Of a stretch of 64,000 nucleotides of DNA, positions 11,401 through 22,223 are shown piece after piece. Position 1 is the stretch's first letter, and each line of letters begins with the position of its first letter. This DNA comes from Ophthalmolycus amberensis. Its lineage: Eukaryota; Chordata; Actinopteri; Perciformes; Zoarcidae. A program made the translations under genes and the position numbers. The notes beneath the pieces were generated by a model, which did no database searches, had not been told where the DNA came from, and was given only the letters and a program-made list of their open reading frames with translations. Location: assembly GCA_024529925.1 (NCBI GenBank), contig JAFEUB010000783.1:380001-444000 (forward strand). The letters are read 5' to 3'.

Positions 11401-13186
11401 TCTACAGGACTATTTGGTGTAAAGTTCCAGCTTTTAGTGTCTCCAGAGAGATCTGTGTGAAGTCTGATGAATGTCCTCAAGGGATTCATTTGAGTCAGTT
11501 GGGTATGAAGACTTGGAAGAACGTGGCTACAAGTTCTGAATTTACGAGGACTACAGTGCAGATGTTCTGAAGCTGCGGGTCGAATAGGATGTCATGGCTG
11601 AACGTTATGAAAGTGGGCTCCAACCGTTCTCCACAGCAGCGAGAAGACGTGGCTGCCATCTGTTTGTCAAGCTACCAACCTCATAGAAGTTAGGGAGGAG
11701 CTTCTCCAGTGCACAGAAGACTCTTTCTACTAAGCCATGGTGCATGACTAGTGACACTCCATACTTGCTGATATGGACAATCTGGTACCTGTGAGTAAAT
11801 AACTATGGACAAAGGTCCAGTTTGTCTCCCACTTTATGTGGTCGAGTGAACACTTTTTTACAAATTAGCTGGGCTTGCTGTTGTGTTTTATTCTCCATGT
11901 CTTATCTAGTTTGTTAGTTATATCATAAGTTTAAGTTTAGCCAAAGAATAAATACAGCTGACCAGTCAAGGCGAGCTGTTGTCTTTTTGTGTGTGAGCTG
12001 TCTTAGCTCGGAGAGGTCATTGAATTAAAGATGTGTTGTTGTAACCATTGGATGCGTCTTTGTGCTCCTCAGGAGTGTAGCTGCATCGTAAAACAAGAGA
12101 GGTGGGGTCACAACACCTTGTCAGTTATTATGTCTTATCTGCTGTGAGTCTATCCGGGCACGGAGTCAACCCGCTTAGTGAGCCATGGGGCGGAGGCCGT
12201 TTCTGGGAGAAGTTTAATAGTTCACATTTTGTCATAGTTGTTATTGTCACATTTTAGTTTTCATCATCTGTCTGTCGTCGCTCACTAGACCTGAGTCTAC
12301 AGCCTGGATCTTGACCAGTGGTTAGCGCTGCTCTACACTGTTTAAACGGACCCGTCATGTATGCTAGCAACACTGCTAATGCTAGCTGTCTCTAACTCTG
12401 TCCTAGCTTGTTTCCTTGACTTGGACATATTTTTCACTGTAGTCTTAGCATCAAATAATCAACTTCGTAAAAAGTAAAACTAGGATTGAAAATGAAAAGT
12501 TTTTAGCAGGAGTTAGAAAACTGTGTCGACTCCGTACTCTGCAACCCGGAAGTCACCGGGCTTTTATTTGAAGCAGAATCCCGTTATTTCCTGACAAAGC
12601 TTTTAATTTGAAATGTCCGTGAAAGTGATCCTTCCTTATTTGTCTCTTTGTTTATTCAAGTAACTGCAAATAATACAAGAGGCAGAGCAGGAGGAAAGCT
12701 GCACGGTTGGCAGTGAATGGCAATAGAGTGTTTGGTAAAAGTTGCATAATTATCAGTTTATGGATTATCAGCACAGTACTGTTGTCAAACCGTTAGCCAT
12801 GCTACCTCCTGGAGTTATTGCTTGTGATCTTTATTTCCTGTCCTGTCTGCCTGTGCCTTGGCCTTACCGCCTCTTAGGGGAAGTGGAGACAGATATGGAG
12901 CATAAAAAACGGAAGATAATGCAAATATCAACACGTTACATTATTTTGCTTTCTGTTTCCCTTTCCTTGGGAAACAACCTCGGTATTACTTGTTGGTTTT
13001 TTCTTGTTTAAATAGCTTCACTTTTGTAAAACATTTACGAAATTTTTCTTAAAATGTCCTGTTTTTTTGTTTCTCCAGCTGATTACTGTATACACCGTAC
13101 CAGGAATGGATCCTGATTGGTTGATTGGAGAACGGGGGAACCAAAAGGGAAAAGTCCCCGTCACCTACCTTGAACTGCTGAGCTAA
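1333..13186 (+). CDS. sh3glb2: sh3glb2 (endophilin-B2), C-terminal five exons
   Basis: Join of 1333-1356, 1442-1531, 5092-5192, 10273-10513 and 13079-13186: 564 nt, 187 codons plus TAA, with every intron GT-AG and every phase compatible. Endophilin-B proteins are cytosolic N-BAR/SH3 proteins that bend membranes and act in autophagy, mitochondrial and endosomal dynamics. The visible part holds the end of the BAR domain (AEHELRVAQTEFDRQ, LLLEGISSTH), a Ser/Thr/Pro-rich linker, and a full SH3 domain from KAKVLYDYDAHD to the C-terminal VPVTYLELLS. The SH3 keeps the ALYDY-like motif, the acidic RT loop, the PDWL tryptophan motif and the terminal proline and tyrosine. B2 is chosen over B1 because of the TVPGMDPDWLIGERG stretch and the AEHELRVAQTEF exon, which resemble recalled SH3GLB2. 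The N-terminal amphipathic helix and most of the BAR domain lie upstream of base 1. Confidence 0.95.
1442..1531 (+). CDS. sh3glb2: sh3glb2 BAR-domain exon (30 codons)
   Basis: Phase 0 to phase 0, exactly 90 nt, acceptor 'cacctgcag', donor 'cat|gtgagt'. It encodes 30 residues starting AEHELRVAQTEFDRQ and ending LLLEGISSTH, near-identical to recalled vertebrate endophilin-B BAR helix 2/3. This is the most conserved block of the gene in the window. Confidence 0.96.
2219..2332 (+). repeat. Dispersed repeat, copy 1
   Basis: A segment beginning 'aaagcttaataattc' and ending 'acggtttctgtagcttaaaa' is repeated, with scattered differences, at 3877-3994. The two copies flank the trinucleotide array and G-rich repeat. 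A nearby 'gttggaatgctgaaagc' at 2141 also echoes the hairpins at 4046-4125. The family is not recognised. Confidence 0.7.
2330..3020. repeat. Imperfect trinucleotide (GTA/AGT/AAT) array
   Basis: About 690 bp of degenerate trinucleotide repeat, mainly GTAGTA and AGTAAT units with interruptions, inside an sh3glb2 intron. The long open frames on both strands (2474-3025 minus, Thr/Ile-rich; 2703-3065 plus, Val-rich) are simply repeat translation and not genes. A second-order period is visible: blocks containing 'gtagtactagtagcagtcgtactaatagc' recur near 2605 and 2793. Confidence 0.95.
3077..3400. repeat. G-rich tandem repeat, about 135-141-bp unit, 2.3 copies
   Basis: Units starting 'ggcttttattttgaaa' at 3082, 3223 and 3353. 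Each contains a G-run segment and a shared 'ggttattaaatgacaggct' tail. The third unit degenerates into a (GT)n and poly-G tract at 3371-3400. The G-runs in each unit are G-quadruplex candidates. Confidence 0.85.
3877..3994 (+). repeat. Dispersed repeat, copy 2
   Basis: Second copy of the segment at 2219-2332 (shared 'gaaagagctgaacattttga' and 'acggtttctgtagcttaaa'). It leads directly into the two hairpins at 4046-4125, so hairpins and segment probably belong to one element. Confidence 0.7.
4037..4125. repeat. Duplicated perfect hairpins
   Basis: 'gttggaatgc ttaaca gcattccaac' occurs twice, at 4046-4071 and 4096-4121. Each is a perfect 10-bp inverted repeat with a 6-nt loop, set in a 50-bp direct repeat ('aacaatagttggaatgc...'). 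It probably marks one end of a fish dispersed element; the class is not known to me. Confidence 0.85.
4775..5025 (+). repeat. Teleost dispersed repeat (retroelement 3' tail type)
   Basis: Contains the familiar fish repeat phrases 'cttcctcccacagtccaaag', 'acctgtccagggt' and 'ggataagcgg'. It ends only 67 bp before the acceptor of the next sh3glb2 exon. Recognised by wording only; the exact family is uncertain. Confidence 0.7.
5092..5192 (+). CDS. sh3glb2: sh3glb2 last BAR-domain exon
   Basis: Acceptor 'tctcctcag', donor 'aacaa|gtgagg', 101 nt, phase 0 to 2. It encodes LNHLRCLQDFAEAQATYYAQ followed by CHHYMQDLQRELN, the closing helix of the BAR domain. The final two bases (AA) are completed to a lysine codon by the first base of the exon at 10273. 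Confidence 0.95.
6010..6722. mobile_element. hAT family 1 copy, one end only
   Basis: The right end 'ctgacggcccaccactg' matches the terminal repeat of the complete family-1 copies at 49283-50263 and 62705-63861. The interior (TTAACAAAGAG, 'aagatctgattggttgaaca', 'agcagagcaactgaggaaga') is collinear with them. No left terminal repeat or matching duplication is seen, so this copy is truncated. Confidence 0.8.
7385..7498. mobile_element. hAT-like terminal fragment
   Basis: Ends 'gatgagtttgagacccctg', the reverse of a CAGGGGTCTCAAACT terminus typical of hAT non-autonomous elements. The other end was not found. Small fragment. Confidence 0.5.
8372..9402 (-). mobile_element. hAT element with decayed transposase
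   Basis: Terminal repeats CAGGGGTGCCCACAC and its near-complement ending 'tattgggcacccctg', flanked by similar 8-mers ccatagat/ctctagat (6 of 8 alike). Minus-strand translation near 8734-8964 reads GVEDEMLTLQADIQLKSRAH, like hAT transposases related to GTF2IRD2. Further minus frames resemble the C-terminal dimerisation region. Stops and frameshifts make it a dead pseudo-transposase. It includes an (AT)n run at 8465-8487. Confidence 0.8.
10273..10513 (+). CDS. sh3glb2: sh3glb2 linker and first half of SH3
   Basis: 241 nt: one base completing the split codon plus 80 codons, ending phase 0 at 'gatgag|gtaaag'. The acceptor 'gttcacacag|a' was chosen because it is the one whose phase fits the preceding exon; the better-looking 'ctactgcag' at 10308-10310 would break the frame. 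The first about 55 codons are a low-complexity Ser/Pro/Ala linker, typically variable in this family. The SH3 then begins at GTRKAKVLYDYDAHD and runs to ELSLLADE. The exact 5' edge is the least certain boundary of the gene. Confidence 0.85.
10514..13078 (+). other. sh3glb2 last intron
   Basis: A 2.56-kb intron separating the two SH3 exons. No element, RNA gene or extra exon recognised. Confidence 0.7.
13079..13186 (+). CDS. sh3glb2: sh3glb2 terminal coding exon, SH3 C-terminal half
   Basis: Acceptor 'gtttctccag', phase 0, 35 codons then TAA. It encodes LITVYTVPGMDPDWLIGERG followed by NQKGKVPVTYLELLS. It carries the SH3 n-Src loop, the ligand-binding tryptophan, and the terminal VPVTYLELLS shared by endophilins B. 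Confidence 0.97.
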   Translation: MITVYTVPGMDPDWLIGERGNQKGKVPVTYLELLS

Positions 13187-15435
13187 TGGACCAAACAACA
13201 GGACACACACACATTATTGGGTCATTATTGGGTCATTGTTAGTCTCCCTCTTAGTCCAGTAATGTGAGTGTGATGAGGCCACAGCTACAACTACACCCCC
13301 TCCTTTTGTTAACAGAGCAGTTTGAGTGTTTTTGTGTGAAAACTGAAACTTAATTCTTCTCAATCTTTCATTTGTGTTTTTACCACAAAGCACTTATGAG
13401 GCATTCAAAGACATCGCACAATCCATTAAAGGATCATTCCGATTTGTTACGACTTGGGTCTTATTGTTGTCGTTTGGGCCATCATTTGTATCGATGATGA
13501 TGTTGTCCTCACCAAAGTAAGTGCTGACAATTGGGAGCATCGTGACATGGCTACAACAGGGTTTGATGGGGCAAGAAACACAAGCTGTCAAGAAAAAAGA
13601 CAATTGCCAAAAGTCCAACAATTTCACCAGACTGTCTAAACTACTTCCCTGTGCTGAAGTACAATGGGAACTTTGGGATTCTGCTTTACATTTGTAATGA
13701 GAATTGTGAAAAATCTTGGAACACAACCATACTATAACCACACTACCATAGTAGTACACCAAGCCCACTGTGGTTCCATGTCACCTGCTTGAGTGCATTG
13801 ATGAGTTAAAGTTTGTGAGTCGACCACAAGAAAGTAGCCAACGTGTAATAAAGCAGAAGGATCCTTTGCAGGAGGATGAAATGTGATGGATTCTACCTGC
13901 TGGCTTCCTCTTCTCTCCGGTCCACTTTCAACTTCACAATCTCCAACTGTGACAATCTGTGACGACTTCATCATCTTTTCCTCAAACTCAGCAATACAAA
14001 TACATCAGTCAGCTGCTGAGAAGGGCTTTCAACTCAAATGGAATGATCATTCTGGATTTGTTGTGTATGTTGCTGTACTGTGAACCTTACAGAGCTGAAA
14101 CATACAGATCGGGAAGTTTCTGATACAATTTTCAAATACAGAAAATCATGAATCATATCGTCATCACCATGTTAATAGTGTAATGCTGTAGAGTGATATA
14201 GTGACCATGCTGAGTCATGTTTTCTTCAAGGACAACATGACGCAGCTTGTACTCATATATTCTGGAGCTATAGCTGCTTAGTTCACAGTTAAATGTCAAC
14301 TTCTGAAATGTTTTTGGACAAACGGATCAAATGTTCTTCCTGTATTAGGAGCAGTTAGACTACATCTCCATGTATCATCAGGTCAAACAGTAAAGGGCTT
14401 CATGAGGATGATTACTAAGTGAAGTTAGCCTGAAGAAGTGTTGCAACAACACAGGCACAACATGGTGACCGTCTGCAGACAGAGATTGGTCGTCTTACAT
14501 ATGACACTTTGTGAGCGGTTGGAATGATTTGAAACAGAGGAGCAGTGTGTGGTGAATTAGCAGCCGTGCAAGAATCACTTGTTCTTCCAATGCAACAGCG
14601 ACATGACGTAACTGTGTCTCCAGGTTCATGTCTTGTTTGCTTTATTCTCATGGTCACAGTGATTATGTAATGTGCTTAGTTTCCCACACACCCACTTGAC
14701 TCCCAGCCTCTCCCTTACGGAGAACATCCTCTCAACACACAAAGCATGCGGGGAAGTCAGGCAAACTGCCTTATGAGGTGAAAAGGGCAAAGCGAGAGTT
14801 GGAGCATCAAACTGTCTCCATAGTAGTGGACCTACCTGGCCTGTAATCTGTGTAATGCCATTACAATAAGTGCTGCAACAGTTGTTGGAAACAGAGTTCT
14901 ACAGTTTGCTGTGTTTGTGATAAGCTGATGGATCGCATGTATTCAGGAGAACAGGTCACAATCATCAGGGGCAAAGAAATGACTCAGCAACTTGTGAGAA
15001 AGTGGAGTGTTGTATGACTAATGTTTATTGTGTGCAACTACAGATGAAAGTCTTCATTACCTCACCAGCGGCAGTGCAATACGTGTGAGTCACAGCTGTG
15101 TGTCATGTAAGTCTTTCAGAGGGAATCCCAAGTTTGATTTCACATCACAAGTTGCTAACAAGAGAAGCTAGAGGATCCAGTAGTTCAGTACTTGAGATCG
15201 ATATTCCTGCTTCCAGAAGATGATGCTGAATGATGACTTTCTTTAGAGACATCTTTGGGACAAATATCCTCCTTTTACTTTCGATCGGACCGTCAGAGCG
15301 CTGTGACATTTGCTGAGTACATTCATGCTTTCCTCTAGCGCCACTATGAAATGTCCAGACATCTTGTCATCACATACTTGTAATTTTACAACTCATGGCC
15401 ACTGGTTTGATGTGCAATAAACATGCATGTGTGTT
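13187..15435 (+). other. sh3glb2: sh3glb2 3' UTR and downstream sequence
   Basis: Non-coding after the sh3glb2 stop. Candidate poly(A) signals are AATAAA at 13847 and at about 15414. The latter is followed by a GT-rich stretch (tgtgtgttacag...gtgagtgtctgg) as expected downstream of a cleavage site. Which one is used cannot be decided. No other coding feature is seen. Confidence 0.45.
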
Positions 15436-16992
15436 ACAGTAATGTGAGTGTCTGGTTCTTGAATATCCGCAGCACAGATGAGTATTTTGCAAAACTTTAC
15501 ACAATTTATTTTGTGTTAAAGAAGAAATGAGATAGTTGCGTTATTTACACAGATCAGGCGGTCCTGCCCCTTACATTGGACCACCATGGGACTGTAGCTT
15601 CCATGGATTAAACATGTTTGTCAATTTACTGATAGTTGTACACGTCAAGAAAGTTCAATGTCATAACTATTGAAGTACAAGACTGAAAGTACGTAATTGC
15701 AGAGACTACAGCAAAAGGGTCGTCGGTGACGTCTCGCTCTAAAGCGGTTTTTTTCCAGGATGTACTCTCACCAACAGAAGGTCTTGTTCTTTCTCTTCCC
15801 GACTAGTAAGATAACATTACAATTGTGTATGGAAAATAGCTAAGTTAGCTAGCTTTTGGTGACGTACATTGTGCAAAACGAGAGACATAGTTCACTGAGC
15901 AGTTTCATAAAAAACTAAATGATACTACGACAAATGTACTGCTCGCAGCATTGTTGCAGTAAGACGAGTTACTGCAAGCTGCTGGTTTACACATTGTAAC
16001 CGGATATTTCCAAATAAGTCATAAAAAACTCGTACTCATAGTATGATATGATAATGGCAAAAATATTTAGAATACATGAAGTGTATTTATGAAAAATAAC
16101 ATAAAATGGCTATAACTTTGATTCTGTCTGGGCCAGCAGAGAAGGCCTTGCTGGTCCTGACAGCCCACCACTGCATAAAAGTCATAAAAAGTCATAGTAT
16201 AGTATATGGAAAAAATCACAAATGATTTGCTCTCATTCTGACAGGCCATGATGCAGATCTGGTGGTTTTTGTCTTGTGGTTCTGCTGTGAAAAGATTTGT
16301 GGAATGTGGGGATATTTCCATAGATTTTAAATATTATCTCAGATTGTCAAAACACTTGTGAAGTGTATCTGCAACACGGGGAGGAAATTGACGTGACTCA
16401 TATTTGGCCCTCTCCCAGACCTTATTCTCTTTTATGGCATACAAGCCGAAGCTGCCATGTAGATCCAGATTCAAGCAGAGGCTGGATTGCCCTTCATCAG
16501 CAGACATTTTACCGATTATAAACCCCTAGCTTGCACCATCTACGGTTCCTTCTCCCACACAACCTCCCTCTGAACTGCACTGCATTGCAAGAACTGTCCA
16601 CGTCGAAAACTCAGCCAAACAATCCTTTGGTCAGTCCAGTAAGCCATGTCCCAAGGTTACAGCCACCTTTTCCCTCAGGAGAAGGAAGTCTCCATCTGCT
16701 TTATTTCAATAAGAATGTTTGTACTTAAAGTAAGTATATGAGTGTGTGTAATTAGTGTGGCGACAGCCACCCACAGTCTCGGTGTGTCCCACGACGGGGA
16801 AACAAATTCAAAGCACCCTTCGACTCTGTCAGAGAGGCTCTGGACCTAATTGTTGTTCGGTCAAACAATGAGGCTAGAAAAAGTCTGTGGGATGCGGAGT
16901 CCGGGAGGCCTGTATTCCTGTCAACAATGTCCTTACAACAGTTTAATTTAATTTAGCGATACATTCTCAGTGTCTATTCTTTGTATATTCAC
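15436..16992. other. Intergenic, includes hAT family 1 fragment
   Basis: Only a short family-1 hAT end at 16060-16173 is recognised (ending 'cctgacagcccaccactg'). The remainder shows no coding or repeat structure that I can name. Confidence 0.6.
16060..16173. mobile_element. hAT family 1 terminal fragment
   Basis: Carries the 'ggccagcagagaaggccttg' block and the 'cccaccactg' terminus shared with the copies at 6722, 50263 and 63861. About 115 bp of the right end survive. Confidence 0.75.
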
Positions 16993-18219
16993 CAGTGGCG
17001 GCTGGTCAATAGAGGGCAATGGGGCATGGCCCCATCTTGAGCCACGCAAAAAAAAAGAAATTATAATAATAAGAATAAATTATACAAATTGTCAATATTT
17101 GTGTTTTTGAACAGTGGAATGTACCCAGTAATATGTGTAAAATGTGATATCTGCGCAAAATATATGCTTTTCCTGTTCGTCCTCTCCGCCTGTGTGTAGA
17201 CACGTCTCAGAACGTGCAGCTTGGGGGGCCTAATCGTTTTGGCCCAAAAGAGGCGGGTCTATGAAGCAGTTTAGCCAATTGCTGATTAAAGATATAAATG
17301 AGTGACATACAATTTAGCCAATCAGCGCCCTCAAATAGATTCAGAGTGGGGCCAGAACGATTTTGCCCCCCTAGCTGCGTGTTCTCGTCAGGAGAAGTCT
17401 CTACAGGCGAGCACTCCTCCTCCAACCCCCGTTTGAGAGGAGAACTTTGGCGGAGATTCTGCAGCCAAAGAGCTGATATCAGATCAGCCTGACCTCACAA
17501 TCAGACAGCAGACTCGCGGGAAAGGGAAGCAGTACATGAAGCTTCTGTACTAGCTGAACACCAGACAGGTTTGACTAGCTGGATGACATCATGCTAATAA
17601 TTTATTTAGCTTTTTAAAACAACGGGGACGGATCCAGCACGGACAGTTAGGGAGAGAGGGATGAGGAGGTAAGGAAACATGAGAACACCAGGGTAGGGAG
17701 TGAGGGATGAGGAGGTAAGGAAACATGAGAACACCAGGGTAGGGAGTGAGGGATGAGGAGGTAAGGAAACATGAGAACACCAGGACACACATGGAGAACT
17801 CTGTCAAGCTACATATTAGACAAAGTGAACATCTTTTCTTCTACATAGCTGTCCTCAGTCTCATCTGCTTAACTTGGTCATGGAGGCATCAACATGTAAT
17901 AGAGATGTTAAATTAACAGTGAAAACTCATCATAGCTTAATTTAACATCAGTATTCATAATTACACTTCATGTTTACTTCTCCTGATCTTTACCTCCTAT
18001 AACAAGGTCCATAGGGGCATCTCAATAAATAAACATGTTATATTATATTATAAGTGTTATTTACTGATTCTTTTCGTGTTGGAATGAATGTTAAATATTT
18101 AACTGCCAAGTAATAATGCGTGTTTGATACTTTCATTTTTTTGCATTAAATCATACTGGGATGTTTGCTGAAATTGATAGGATGGCCCTACCTAGAACAT
18201 GTTCCCCCAGCCGCCACTG
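16993..18219. mobile_element. Non-autonomous hAT element, 1227 bp
   Basis: Termini CAGTGGCGGCTGG and its complement ending CCAGCCGCCACTG, flanked by a perfect 8-bp duplication 'atattcac' (16985-16992 and 18220-18227). No transposase frame. Contains a 46-bp minisatellite. The termini resemble the first 9 bases of hAT family 1, but the interior differs, so it is a sister family. Confidence 0.95.
17648..17785. repeat. Three-copy 46-bp minisatellite inside the hAT
   Basis: Units begin 'tagggag' at 17648, 17694 and 17740, each containing 'gatgaggaggtaaggaaaca' followed by 'tgagaacacc'. Copies differ by one base. The minus-strand ORFs over this region are repeat translation. Confidence 0.95.
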
Positions 18220-19001
18220 ATATTCACAGCAGTTATTCATGTAAACCACTAGTCTGAGACATTGTTTACACTTTAAAAAGGTGTTAAATAAAATTTGGTG
18301 ATGATTAATGGTTTTTGTGTAAGAGCAGTTAAAACAGACCGGTCTAATTTGACCGGGAACACTAAAGTAAGGGGGGAGAAACGAACACGACAGGAGGGTT
18401 CAGGGGCCAGAAGCCGCCACCTGTGGTCAAAAAGTGCTTCAGTTTGGAATCTGTTTGCGCTTGGGATTAGTAGTTGTTCCTGTCCAGATTTGCAAACGTC
18501 TGTCCAGTAGTATTCCTGATCTATTTTTCTATCAACTGATGCATATGATCATGTTTCTATAGGGCAGTGATGGAGTGTGAGTGGTGTGAGGTTGAGAGAG
18601 AGAGAGCATGTGTTGGTGATCGGAGCAGTGAAGCTGTTTCGTGGCAGTAAACGTACAGTGTAGGGTACAGTTTACCCATGAGTAAACACTGCAAACATAC
18701 ACCTCAATACTCAAGAAGTTCCTGTGTCTTGCTTCCCAGCAGCTGTGCTAATGTGAAGGAAGAGTCTGTGGGATTACAAACCGGAGCCATCACACTCTGC
18801 TCCACCTGAGTTCCAAAATGTTCAGCACTTGTTTATTGGGCATCAACTTCCTGTTCCACGCATATTGTGTTAGTGTCCACCCAATGAATGTAAGACCAAT
18901 ATTCAATTGTCTCTTTAGCTGTTAAATGCTCTGTGAGACAGAAAACATAGGACAAAGGATGTGCTAACATCAATAGAGATTTCAAGTAGAAGTATTCATC
19001 A
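18220..19001. other. Intergenic, nothing recognised
   Basis: No coding, RNA or repeat feature seen, apart from the 8-bp duplication of the adjacent hAT at 18220-18227. Confidence 0.6.
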
Positions 19002-19556
19002 TCAGAATCAGAATCGTTTATTGCCAAGCAAGTTTTCACCTGCAAGGAATTTGTCGTGGTGGAAGGTGCATAACATTCAACAATAAACAATAACATTCAA
19101 CTATCAAAATAACATAAACTATCAAATAACACTTAAATATCGAATAACATTTAACGATCAAAAACAGTCAGCACAGTGCAAATAGAAACATATTTGAAAT
19201 GTACATTAAGATATGGAATATAGGATATGGAATAAAGTGCACACAAAAACAGATAACAGGACCGTAAACCAAGTGAAGTGTATGAATGTTAAAAGTGACG
19301 AGTGTGTTTAAGTAGAGAGACAGGGATGTGCAGGGGAGAGACCAGAAGGAGAGAGACCAGAAGGAAATGTCCTGGGGATGACAGAGTCAGTGGGGGACCC
19401 GGGCTCTGTTAATGAGCCCGACTGCCGACGGAAAGAAACTGTTTGTGTGGCGTGAGGTCTTAGTTCTGATGGACCGCAGCCTCCTGCCAGATGGAAGGGG
19501 CACAAATAGATCATGTCCAGGGTGAGAGGGGTCGGCAACAATCCTTCTTGCTCGCT

Positions 19557-19945
19557 TCGTGCGCGACTCCAGCCACCCCTCACACAGTCTCTTCAGCCTC
19601 CTTCCCTCTGGGAGAAGATACCGGAGCCTCCGTGCTCGCACCACCAGACTCTCAAACAGCTTCGTCCACCAGGCTGTTAGGAAGCTGAACTCTCTGAAAT
19701 CTCTCCCTCCTCTCTTTTAAGACTCCCCATGTCCAACTGCTGCTAAATACAGATTGATAGCTTTTTTGTTTTTTTCTCTTATTATATATATTTATTGTCT
19801 AAATGTTTTTTAATGTTTTTTAATCTATTGCACTGTATTCACTTTATATGTTTATATGTTGGACGAGAGAGAAATGTCTTTTCAACTCCCCTGTATGTTC
19901 AGTACATTGTGGAATTGCCAAAGCAAACTTTGAACTTTGAAACTT
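19557..19945 (+). mobile_element. LINE 3' tail inserted in the L2
   Basis: Plus-strand 3' end of another LINE, inserted after 'gctcgcttc' and ending in the microsatellite-like 'actttgaactttgaa'. The L2 3' UTR resumes at 'cagggttcttgaag', and the uninterrupted L2 tail at 33900-33940 confirms the junction. The TTGAACTTTGAA tail is typical of fish L2/CR1-group LINEs. Confidence 0.7.
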
Positions 19946-20390
19946 TCAGGGTTCTTGAAGTGAACAGGTCCTGGAGGGACGGCAGATTGCAGCCAATCAC
20001 CCTCTCGGCAGAGCGAATGATGCGCTGCAGTCTGCCCTTGTCCTTTGCGGTGGCTGCAGCATAACAGACCGTGATGGAGGAGCAGAGGATGGATTCAATG
20101 ATGGCTGTGTATAAATGCACCAACATTGTCTTTGGCAGGTTGAATTTCTTCAGCTGCCTCAGGAAGTACATCCTCTGCTGAGCCTTCTTGGTGATGGAGC
20201 TGATGTTGAGCTCCCACTTGAGGTCCTGGGATATTATGGAGCCCAGGAAGCGGAAGGACTCCACCACGTCGACGGGGGAGACACCCACAGTGATAGGGGC
20301 TGGTGGGGCTGCGTTCTTCCTAAAATCCACAACCATCTCCACTGTCTTTAGAGCGTTGAGCTCTAGGTTGTTCAACCTGCACCAGGTCAC
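19899..20390 (-). pseudogene. L2 reverse transcriptase C-terminal domain
   Basis: Continues from the RT palm in another frame: MTWCRLNNLELNALKTVEMV, GSIISQDLKWELNI, KKAQQRMYFLRQLKKFNLP, then an ATAKDKGRLQRIIRSAE block typical of the L2 C-terminus. Interrupted at its 3' side by a plus-strand LINE tail. Confidence 0.9.
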
Positions 20391-20457
20391 CAGATGGTCA
20401 GTCTCCCACCTGTAGGCAGACTCATCCCCACCAGAGATGAGTCCAATAAGGGTGGCG

Positions 20458-21228
20458 TCATCCGCAAACTTCAGGAGCTTGACGGACTGGTGACTGGAGG
20501 TGCAGCTGTTGGTGGAGAGGGAGAAGAGCAGAGAGGTAAGAACGCAGCCTTGGGGGGGAACCGGTGCTGATGGTCCTGGAGGATGAGACGTGCCTTCCCA
20601 GCTTCATGCGCTGCTTCCTGTCGGACAGGAAGTCTGTGATCCACTTGCAGGTGGAGTCGGGCACTTGCAGCTGGGAGAGCTTGCTATGCAGCAGAGACGG
20701 GATGATGGTGTTGAAAGCAGAGCTGAAGTCCACAAACAGGATCCTGGCGTAGATTCCTGGGGAGTCCAGATGCTGGAGGATGAAGTGATGGGCCATGTTG
20801 ACTGCGTCATCTACAGATCTGTTGGCTCTGTAGGCAAACTGCAGGGGGTCCAGGAGTGGGTCGGTAAGGGTTTTAAGGTGGGACAGGACAAGGCGCTCAA
20901 AAGACTTCATGACCACAGAGGTCAGGGCGACGGGCCTGTAGTCATTGAGTCCTGTGATCCTTGGTTTTTTAGGGACAGGGATGATGGTGGAGGCCTTGAA
21001 GCAGGCTGGAACGTGGCAAGTCTCCAGGGAGGTGTTGAAGATGTCTGTAAACACCGGAGACAGCTGATCAGCACAGTACTTCAGGGTGGAGGGGGAGACA
21101 GAGTCCGGGCCGGCTGCTTTGCGGGGGTTCCGTTTAAAAAAAAGCCTATTTACATCTCTCTCCTGAATAGAGAGAGTCGTCACTGGGGGGGGGGGTAGGG
21201 GGCGCTGGGGTGGGTGAAACAAAGGCAT
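20458..21228 (-). pseudogene. L2 reverse transcriptase segment
   Basis: An open 256-codon frame with RT motifs in order: NPRKAAGPDSVSPSTLKYCA (finger), IIPVPKKPRITGLNDYRPVA, SFERLVLSHLK, LDPLQFAYRANRSVDDA, and the palm FVDFSSAFNTI. A frameshift after about GSPPRL moves the SPQGCVLSPLLF region into another frame. The catalytic FADD motif appears as KFADDATLIG at about 20465-20445. The protein is not functional as it stands. Confidence 0.92.
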
Positions 21229-21566
21229 GGGCCCCTGCTGAGCTGGGGGAGGGGGGGCTGGGGCTGGTTGATGGGGCTGTGGGGGATGGAGTCAGGACTG
21301 TCCAATTGTCTTTCAAAGCAGCAGCAGTACTCATTCAGCTCGTCTGCCAGGCGGAGGTCGTTCATGGAGTGGGGGGTTTTGGGCTTGTAGTTGGTGATCT
21401 GTCTGAGACCTCTCCAGACAGAAGCAGAGTCATTGGCTGAGAGCTGGTGTTGGAGTTTCTCAGAGTACAGTCGTTTAGCGTCTCACTGCCTTGCTAAACC
21501 TGTATTTCGACTCTTTGTACAAGTCCTTGTCCCCACTCTTGAAAGCCTGATCTTTCTGCAGCCTTA

Positions 21567-22223
21567 GGCCATATCCACACTAGGCCGTGTCTCGTTGGAT
21601 GCAGAGTTCTCAAATAGAACCGATCTCCGTCCACGCGGGAGTTTTCAGCATTATTGGAGCATCCACACGGCAGCCTTCAAGGCGGACAGCACGTGACCAT
21701 TAACGTACACTGGGCATGCGCGTGATGGTGTAAACAGGAAGTGGATTGCTTGCTTAGTTTTAAAAAAATATGACAGAGTAATGAAGTAGTCTTTAATAAG
21801 ACTCATCGCTCGAAGAACAGCTCGCCTCCTCCGCATGTAGGCATTAGCAGCATTGTAAAATGACGAATTTAACTCCACAATAGCTGCTACTACAGACAAC
21901 AAAGCAAGCAAGGCTCGTTATCCATGTCCCGGCTGTTTTGTTTTCTTCCGGGTACGGGTCACGTGATAGTGAGTGTGACGAATCAGGGACGGAGACGTCA
22001 TGGCTGGTAATAACCAATCCAGTAGCGAGCACGGGTGTGGGCTCATTTTTTTCTAACAGACATCCGTATCCGACGTCTACACTGAACCAAAACCCCGGAG
22101 TTCTCAAATAACTCCAACCTCGGCGGAGTTTTCAGGTTCCTCTGTTAAGGCTGCTCCAAAACTCCGGCGTGGTGTGGCTGCTCAGTGTAAACGTAGGAAA
22201 AGTGGAGTAGTGTGGATATAGCA
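21567..22223. mobile_element. PIF/Harbinger-like MITE, 657 bp
   Basis: Flanked by TTA (21564-21566 and 22224-22226). The ends begin GGCCATATCCACACTA and finish TAGTGTGGATATAGCA, imperfect terminal inverted repeats. It has no coding capacity. Removing it with one TTA restores the L2 reading frame as ...ELRQLRLQKDQAF..., which dates the insertion after the L2. A 3-bp TWA duplication points to PIF/Harbinger. Confidence 0.85.

Noticed and set aside
20590..21198. 202-codon plus-strand ORF
   Set aside because: Antisense shadow of the minus-strand L2 reverse transcriptase, which carries the conserved motifs.
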